The notes beneath the pieces are model-generated. The model was not told where the DNA came from, made no database searches, and saw only the letters and a list, made by a program, of their open reading frames with translations. This document shows positions 58,847 to 64,000 of a stretch of DNA of 64,000 nucleotides, one piece after another. How positions within the stretch are numbered: position 1 is the first letter of the stretch; each line of letters begins with the position of its first letter. This DNA is from Paracoccaceae bacterium (GTDB lineage Bacteria > Pseudomonadota > Alphaproteobacteria > Rhodobacterales > Rhodobacteraceae), in assembly GCA_022448245.1 (NCBI GenBank), contig JAKVCO010000018.1, positions 1 to 64,000 of the forward strand. Direction: 5' to 3'. The position numbers were made by a program, and so were the translations under genes.

Positions 58847-59440
58847 GTGTTCAGCTTGAAGAAGGCAGCCATGGGCGTCGGCATAGGTCTCCGACAGGAA
58901 ACCCCGAGCTACGATGGAGCCGGAATCTGGCATCACTGTCTGGAGACGGGAGAGATGCATCGCATCGAGGAAGATACCGACTTTCGCGCCTTGCTCGAAC
59001 AGCAATGCTCGCAGATTTCTGCCAGCAGCCAGACGATCTATCAGGAGATCGGGCTCGCCAAGCCGAACGGGCGCTGGGATGTGGTTCCCGATCAGACACG
59101 CTTTACCTTCACCGAGGCAAGCGGCACACGGCGTCACGCGCGCTACGGTTTGGTGGGATCATACAATCCGACTTCGCATTCATGGCTTTGGTCCTGGGCT
59201 TTCCCGGACGGTTGGATGCCGGACGCGGTGACCGCGCCTGCCGCCAAGCTGCGTGCGCTGGGCGAGGAGCGCGGTTGGAAAGCGCTGACCGAGCCCAATC
59301 TGTATCTGGGCGAACAGGAAGCGTGGCATCTCACGATCCTGGGCGCGTACTTGATGGGCTATCCGCTGGTGTATCGCGGGTCGGTCAACGACATGAACGC
59401 CCACTATTTCGCAATCGATCGGCCCGTCGAGCTTACCTGA
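58847..59440 (+). CDS. DUF6882-like hypothetical protein
   Basis: 197 aa ORF between soeA- and soeB-like genes: ATRHARYGLVGSYNPTSHSWLWSWAFPDGWMP-type central region. Confidence 0.6.
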   Translation: MFSLKKAAMGVGIGLRQETPSYDGAGIWHHCLETGEMHRIEEDTDFRALLEQQCSQISASSQTIYQEIGLAKPNGRWDVVPDQTRFTFTEASGTRRHARYGLVGSYNPTSHSWLWSWAFPDGWMPDAVTAPAAKLRALGEERGWKALTEPNLYLGEQEAWHLTILGAYLMGYPLVYRGSVNDMNAHYFAIDRPVELT

Positions 59441-59456
59441 TCTGTCGGGGGCGCGC

Positions 59457-59582
59457 ATGACCCCCAAACGTACCCTTCTTTTGATCGCAGGTTTTGTGGC
59501 TGTCACCCTCGGCAGCTTCATTCTCTACTTGCGCCGCGCGATGGCCTCTGACGCCGCCGCCCTTTTGGTGGGGGGCGTGTGA
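59457..59582 (+). CDS. Small single-pass membrane protein (41 aa), not in the ORF track
   Basis: ATG at 59457 to TGA at 59582: MTPKRTLLLIAGFVAVTLGSFILYLRRAMASDAAALLVGGV, one hydrophobic helix. Confidence 0.45.
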   Translation: MTPKRTLLLIAGFVAVTLGSFILYLRRAMASDAAALLVGGV

Positions 59583-59643
59583 TGCTGTACGTTTCCCCGA
59601 CCTCTGCCCCATCCTCTCCAGCCAACCGCCGAGGTGAGCCCGA

Positions 59644-60384
59644 ATGACCACTCTTCCCGAGAGCACTGATAAGAAACTGGGCCTCGTCATCGATCTCGAC
59701 ACCTGCGTGGGCTGCCATGCCTGTGTGATCAGCTGCAAAGGCTGGAATACCGAGAACTATGGCGCGCCTTTGTCCGATCAGGATCCCTATGGCGCAGATC
59801 CTGTGGGCACGTTCCTGAACCGCGTACACTCCTTCGAGGTGCAGCCCGAGGACAAGCCCGCCCAGCTGATCCACTTCCCGAAGTCGTGCCTGCACTGCGA
59901 TGACGCGCCTTGCGTGACGGTCTGCCCAACGGGCGCCTCCTACAAGCGCGCCGAGGACGGCATCGTTCTGGTCAACGAAGACAGCTGCATCGGCTGCGGT
60001 CTCTGCGCGTGGGCCTGCCCTTACGGCGCGCGCGAGATGGACGGCGAAGAGAAGGTGATGAAGAAGTGCACGCTCTGCGTGGACCGCATCTACAACGAAA
60101 ACCTTCCCGAAGAAGATCGCGTGCCGTCCTGCGTGCGGACCTGCCCTGCAGGTGCCCGCCACTTCGGTGATCTTGGCGATCCGAACAGCGCAGTCAGCGT
60201 CCTCGTTGAGGAGCGTGGCGGCATTGATCTGATGCCAGAACAGGGCACCAAGCCCGTCAACAAGTACCTGCCGCCGCGTCTGAAGGACGACATCTTCTAC
60301 CAGGCGCCTGAACCGCTCGCCCCTGTGGTGGCCGAGGCCAAAGGCTTCGTCGGTTGGCTCGACAAGATGCTAGATAAGGTCTGA
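59644..60384 (+). CDS. soeB: 4Fe-4S ferredoxin-type subunit (SoeB-like)
   Basis: Four Cys clusters: CVGCHACVISC, CLHCDDAPCVTVCP, CIGCGLCAWACP, CTLCVDRI...CVRTCPAGAR. Confidence 0.83.
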   Translation: MTTLPESTDKKLGLVIDLDTCVGCHACVISCKGWNTENYGAPLSDQDPYGADPVGTFLNRVHSFEVQPEDKPAQLIHFPKSCLHCDDAPCVTVCPTGASYKRAEDGIVLVNEDSCIGCGLCAWACPYGAREMDGEEKVMKKCTLCVDRIYNENLPEEDRVPSCVRTCPAGARHFGDLGDPNSAVSVLVEERGGIDLMPEQGTKPVNKYLPPRLKDDIFYQAPEPLAPVVAEAKGFVGWLDKMLDKV

Positions 60385-60387
60385 CCC

Positions 60388-61263
60388 ATGCATCCAGCTC
60401 CTTCAGTTATCGTCTTTACGACCCTCTCGGGTCTCGGCTTTGGATTGCTTTTCTGGCTGGGCCTCGGGCTTCCCGTGGTCACCGGTTGGGCCGCATTCTT
60501 CTATTTCGCGCTCGCCTTTGGCTGCGCAGTAGGCGGGCTTTTGGCCTCCACGTTCCATCTGGGTCATCCTGAGCGGGCATGGCGCGCGTTCACGCAGTGG
60601 CGCTCCTCTTGGCTGAGCCGCGAGGGCATTTGCGCTGTCGCGTCTCTTGTGGTGTTCGGCCTCTATGCCATTGGCCTTGTTTTCATGGGGCAACAGTGGG
60701 TTGTGCTAGGACTTCTGGGATCGGTTCTCGCCATTGGCACCGTGTTCACCACGGCCATGATCTACACCCAGCTCAAGACGGTGCCGCGTTGGAACACGCC
60801 TGTGACGCCAGTCCTGTTCTTGACGCTCTCCCTAGGTGGCGGTGCGTTGCTTGCCGGTCAGGGTGTTGCGGCTCTGGTTCTTCTTCTCGCTGCAGGTGCG
60901 GCTCAGGTTGTCTGGTGGATGCAGGGCGACAAGGCCCTCCCGCAGAGCGGCACGACACTGGCCACGGCCACAGGCCTTGGGTCCATCGGCAAAGTTCGCA
61001 GCTTTGAGCCGCCGCACACCGGTACGAACTATCTGCTAAAAGAATTCGTGCACGTGGTGGGGCGCAAGCACTCCCAAAAACTGCGCCTTGTGGCGGCAGT
61101 GGCGGGCTACATCTTGCCGATCCTGATGCTGCTGATTTTGCCCTTCGGGTGGTTTGTCGCCGCCCTTGCTGCGGTGATCCACGCGCTTGGCGTGGCCGCA
61201 TCGCGCTGGCTCTTCTTCGCTGAGGCAGAGCACGTTGTGGGCCTCTATTACGGCAAGCGCTGA
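60388..61263 (+). CDS. soeC: DMSO reductase-type membrane anchor (SoeC-like)
   Basis: Multi-TM protein with ASTFHLGHPERAWRAFTQWRSSWLSREG, the DmsC family pattern. Confidence 0.83.
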   Translation: MHPAPSVIVFTTLSGLGFGLLFWLGLGLPVVTGWAAFFYFALAFGCAVGGLLASTFHLGHPERAWRAFTQWRSSWLSREGICAVASLVVFGLYAIGLVFMGQQWVVLGLLGSVLAIGTVFTTAMIYTQLKTVPRWNTPVTPVLFLTLSLGGGALLAGQGVAALVLLLAAGAAQVVWWMQGDKALPQSGTTLATATGLGSIGKVRSFEPPHTGTNYLLKEFVHVVGRKHSQKLRLVAAVAGYILPILMLLILPFGWFVAALAAVIHALGVAASRWLFFAEAEHVVGLYYGKR

Positions 61264-61313
61264 GTTTTCAAACGTCCCTCGCCCCGTTAGTCTTCGGGGC
61301 AGGGAGGACGCTG

Positions 61314-61685
61314 ATGGACAAGTATGAAAAGGGCATGGAGGTTCGCCGTGCCGTTTTGGGTGCCGCGCATGTAGACCGTGCCGAGGCCGCAAAGACGCCC
61401 TTCGATGCCCCGTTTCAGGATCTCATCACCGAGGGTGCTTGGGGTACGGTCTGGGCTGATGATACGATCAGCCGCCGTGAACGATCCATGCTGACGCTCG
61501 CTCTTTTGGCTGCGACCGGAAATTTCGCTGAAATTCCCATGCACATCCGCGCCACGGTCAACACGGGGGCGAGTGAAGAAGATGTCATGCAGGCCTTCAT
61601 GCACGTCGCCGTCTACGCGGGCGCGCCCAAAGCAAACCATGCCATCAAACTCGCCAAAGAGACCTTCGCGGAGATGCGGGGATGA
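61314..61685 (+). CDS. pcaC: 4-carboxymuconolactone decarboxylase
   Basis: YEKGMEVRRAVLGAAHVDRAEA...WGTVWADDTISRRERSMLTLALLAATGNFAEIPMHIRATVNTGASEEDV. Confidence 0.92.
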   Translation: MDKYEKGMEVRRAVLGAAHVDRAEAAKTPFDAPFQDLITEGAWGTVWADDTISRRERSMLTLALLAATGNFAEIPMHIRATVNTGASEEDVMQAFMHVAVYAGAPKANHAIKLAKETFAEMRG

Positions 61686-62392
61686 GCGGCCTCTACCCCC
61701 GCGATTGGAGCGTTCAGCCCGCCGCGAATACGCCGGACTACCGCACGACCAAATTCCGGTCGCCAACGCGTCCCCTTGTCCGGCTTGAGAATACGCCCTC
61801 AGACAGCACCGGCCCGGTCTTCAATCACGATGATCTTGGCCCGGACGATTGGAACCTTCTGACGAACTTTGCCCGGCCTGGTGAAAGCCCGATCGGCCCG
61901 AGGATTTTCGTCCATGGACGCGTACTTGATGAGAATGCGAGACCCGTGCCTAATGCGCTGGTGGAATGCTGGCAGGCCAATGCAGGCGGGCGGTATCGGC
62001 ACAAGGTCGATACCTATCTGGCGCCCATCGATCCGAACTTTGGCGGGTGTGGTCGGACCCTGACCGACAGCGAAGGGCGCTACCGATTTCATACCGTGCA
62101 GCCCGGGGCCTACCCTTGGCCAAACGGGCCAAACACATGGCGCCCGGCCCACGTCCACTTCTCGGTTTTCGGTGAGGCCTTTGCCCAGCGGCTGATCACG
62201 CAGTGCTACTTTGAGGGCGACCCCTTCATCCCGCTGTGCGCGATCGTGCAAACCATTCCCAGTGCTGAGGCCGTGGATGGTGTGACGGCAAAGCTCGATA
62301 TGTCCGAAACCGTGCCGCATGACATGGTGGCCTACAGGTTTGACATCATTTTGCGCGGTCGCCACCGGACGTGGCACGAGGGCGGGCTATGA
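61682..62392 (+). CDS. pcaH: Protocatechuate 3,4-dioxygenase beta subunit
   Basis: GRVLDENARPVPNALVECWQANAGGRYRHKVD...YPWPNGPNTWRPAHVHFSVFG...QCYFEGDP. Confidence 0.93.
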   Translation: MSGLYPRDWSVQPAANTPDYRTTKFRSPTRPLVRLENTPSDSTGPVFNHDDLGPDDWNLLTNFARPGESPIGPRIFVHGRVLDENARPVPNALVECWQANAGGRYRHKVDTYLAPIDPNFGGCGRTLTDSEGRYRFHTVQPGAYPWPNGPNTWRPAHVHFSVFGEAFAQRLITQCYFEGDPFIPLCAIVQTIPSAEAVDGVTAKLDMSETVPHDMVAYRFDIILRGRHRTWHEGGL

Positions 62393-62949
62393 CGCGCCCG
62401 AACAAAGAACGAGTCGAAAGCGCGTCTCAGACAGCCGGACCGTATGTTCACATCGGTCTCGCACCGACCGCTGCTGGGTTCGAGATATACGAGGAAGCGG
62501 GCCGCGACATCGCCGGTCCCAACGCCGAGGGCGAGCGTATCCGCGTGGAAGGCGTCGTTTGGGACGGCGCCGGTGAACCGGTGCGCGATGCCCTTATCGA
62601 GGTGTGGCAACCCAACGCTGCGGGGAACTACGCCCCCGACGGTGTGGAGGCTGGCTTTCGAGGTTGGGGCCGAGTCATCTGCGATTTCGATACAGGTGAA
62701 TGGGCTTTCGAAACGGTGCGACCCGGCGCCAAAGAGGGGGCTCCGCATCTCAACCTTTGGATCGTGGCACGCGGCATCAATATTGGCCTGCACACGCGCA
62801 TGTATTTCCCTGATGCCACAGAAGACCCTGTTTTGACCCAGCTTGGTGCACGAGCGCACACCTTGTTGGCAACCGAACAAACTACCGGCGTTTACCGCTT
62901 TGACATACGACTACAGGGCACCCAAGAGACGGTCTTTTTCGATGTCTAA
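62389..62949 (+). CDS. pcaG: Protocatechuate 3,4-dioxygenase alpha subunit
   Basis: SASQTAGPYVHIGLAP...VWDGAGEPVRDALIEVWQPNAAGNY...PHLNLWIVARGINIGLHTRMYF. Confidence 0.92.
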   Translation: MTRPNKERVESASQTAGPYVHIGLAPTAAGFEIYEEAGRDIAGPNAEGERIRVEGVVWDGAGEPVRDALIEVWQPNAAGNYAPDGVEAGFRGWGRVICDFDTGEWAFETVRPGAKEGAPHLNLWIVARGINIGLHTRMYFPDATEDPVLTQLGARAHTLLATEQTTGVYRFDIRLQGTQETVFFDV

Positions 62950-63775
62950 TCCTTGTATCATTTGCGTGGCTATCACTGGCTCGCTCCCGACAAAGGCCAA
63001 CAATCCGGCCGTGCCCATTTCGATCGCTGAGCAGGTAGAAAGCACTCACGAAGCCTTTGAGGCCGGTGCTTCCATCGTTCACGCCCATGTCCGCAACGCG
63101 GACGAAACCCCATCTTCTGATCCCGAGAAATTCGCACGCCTCAAAGAAGGGATCGAAGAACATTGTCCGGGTATGATCACTCAGTTTTCGACCGGGGGCC
63201 GGTCCGGGGCAGGGCGCGAGCGCGGGGGCATGCTGCCGCTCAAGCCGGATATGGCGTCACTGTCTGTGGGGTCCAACAACTTTCCCACACGCGTCTACGA
63301 GAACCCGCCGGACCTTGTGGAGTGGCTCGCATCCGAGATGCTCGAACATGACGTTAAGCCCGAGATCGAGGCCTTCGATCTGAGCCACATCTTGCGCGCC
63401 CGCCAAATGGCCGACGAAGGGAATCTGGCTGGCACGCCGTATGTGCAGTTTGTGATGGGCGTAAAGAACGCGATGCCCGCTGATCGTCACGTGTTTGACT
63501 ACTACGTCTCGACGGTAGAACGGCTCTTTGGGGCGGACGCGCCTTGGTGTGCGGCGGGTATTGGCGCCGCTCAGCTTACGTTGAACGCATGGGCCATCGG
63601 CGCTGGGGGACATGCGCGTACGGGTCTCGAAGATAACGTCCGCCTCGATCGAGAGACGCTGGCGCCGTCGAACGCCGCACTTGTACGCCGGACGGCTGAG
63701 ATCTGCGCAAAGCACGAGCGTCCTGTCGCGACTTGGCAAGAAGCGCGCGAGATATTGGGTCTTCGCACCGTCTGA
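62942..63775 (+). CDS. Beta-keto acid cleavage enzyme (BKACE / DUF849 family)
   Basis: CIICVAITGSLPTKANNPAVPISIAEQVESTHEAFEAGASIVHAHVRNADETPSSDPEKF; ATG 62942 overlaps the pcaG stop. Confidence 0.9.
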   Translation: MSNPCIICVAITGSLPTKANNPAVPISIAEQVESTHEAFEAGASIVHAHVRNADETPSSDPEKFARLKEGIEEHCPGMITQFSTGGRSGAGRERGGMLPLKPDMASLSVGSNNFPTRVYENPPDLVEWLASEMLEHDVKPEIEAFDLSHILRARQMADEGNLAGTPYVQFVMGVKNAMPADRHVFDYYVSTVERLFGADAPWCAAGIGAAQLTLNAWAIGAGGHARTGLEDNVRLDRETLAPSNAALVRRTAEICAKHERPVATWQEAREILGLRTV

Positions 63776-63859
63776 GCACGACATAGGCTGCCCCCACAAA
63801 ACACACCTATTTTTCGTTGCCTGGCGTGTTGGGCGACCTACCTCCCGAACTGAGAATAA

Positions 63860-63893
63860 TTCGCAATCTCATTGACGTTGCGAACGCTTCGCA
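63860..63893. promoter_or_regulatory. Cluster of TTCGCA half-sites upstream of the last gene
   Basis: TTCGCAA (63860-63866), TTGCGAA (63878-63884) and TTCGCA (63888-63893); the last two form TGCGAA-cgc-TTCGCA. Confidence 0.5.
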
Positions 63894-63945
63894 TTATCTT
63901 TTCTGGCGAGGGCAGGTCCGCCCACGCAATTTCCGGAGCTTTGAC

Positions 63946-64000
63946 ATGATCCTGACGAAGAGAACTTTCCTCGCCGCAGCTCTTGCGTTGGCCACACCTT
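63946..64000 (+). CDS. Start of an exported protein, truncated by the window edge
   Basis: ATG at 63946: MILTKRTFLAAALALATP..., signal-peptide-like, preceded by ccggag. Confidence 0.5.
   Translation, partial: MILTKRTFLAAALALATP

Noticed and set aside
61281-61300. GCCCCG...CGGGGC hairpin before pcaC as a terminator
   Set aside because: Only a 6-bp stem, no T-tract, and it lies next to the pcaC ribosome-binding site; insufficient support.
1-64000. CRISPR arrays, tRNA and rRNA genes
   Set aside because: No regularly spaced direct repeats and no recognisable tRNA or rRNA sequence seen by eye; a tRNAscan/CRISPR search would be decisive.

Overview
This 64 kb window looks like an alphaproteobacterial chromosome of Roseobacter/Rhodobacteraceae type (inferred from gene content and order; no search was run). 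From left to right it contains: (1) IS3 and IS6 transposase remnants with a truncated GNAT gene (0-2 kb); (2) a phosphorelay island with a periplasmic binding protein, two paralogous hybrid histidine kinases, an HPt-like protein and a LuxR-type regulator (2-8.7 kb); (3) an imelysin / di-haem oxidoreductase / imelysin / DUF1513 iron locus with a TGA-N9-TCA motif upstream (9-14.5 kb); (4) a decayed LysR fragment, then a complete smoEFGKS-mtlK-type polyol operon with a LacI regulator (14.5-22.7 kb); (5) a degenerate receiver, a BLUF photoreceptor and a PAS-GGDEF-EAL protein (22.9-26.6 kb); (6) an frcRBCAK-type fructose ABC locus (26.7-31.7 kb); (7) a compact co-directional operon of Ser/Thr kinase, FHA protein, PP2C phosphatase, three dynamin-like P-loop GTPases (the first degenerate) and two small proteins that look roadblock-like, with no T6SS structural genes nearby (31.9-40.4 kb), which is the best candidate for an undescribed system; (8) a LacI regulator, an RTX-repeat protein, two Gfo/Idh/MocA dehydrogenases and an iolDCB/aldolase/iolG inositol catabolism set (40.5-50.5 kb); (9) a two-gene Septu-like defence islet in which the ATPase carries an N-terminal HNH domain next to a second stand-alone HNH protein (50.5-53.8 kb); (10) an aminotransferase, a class II aldolase, a soeABC-like molybdoenzyme, and pcaCHG with a BKACE-family enzyme (53.8-63.8 kb). 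Function calls come from motifs and family recognition in the translations; no database search was possible.
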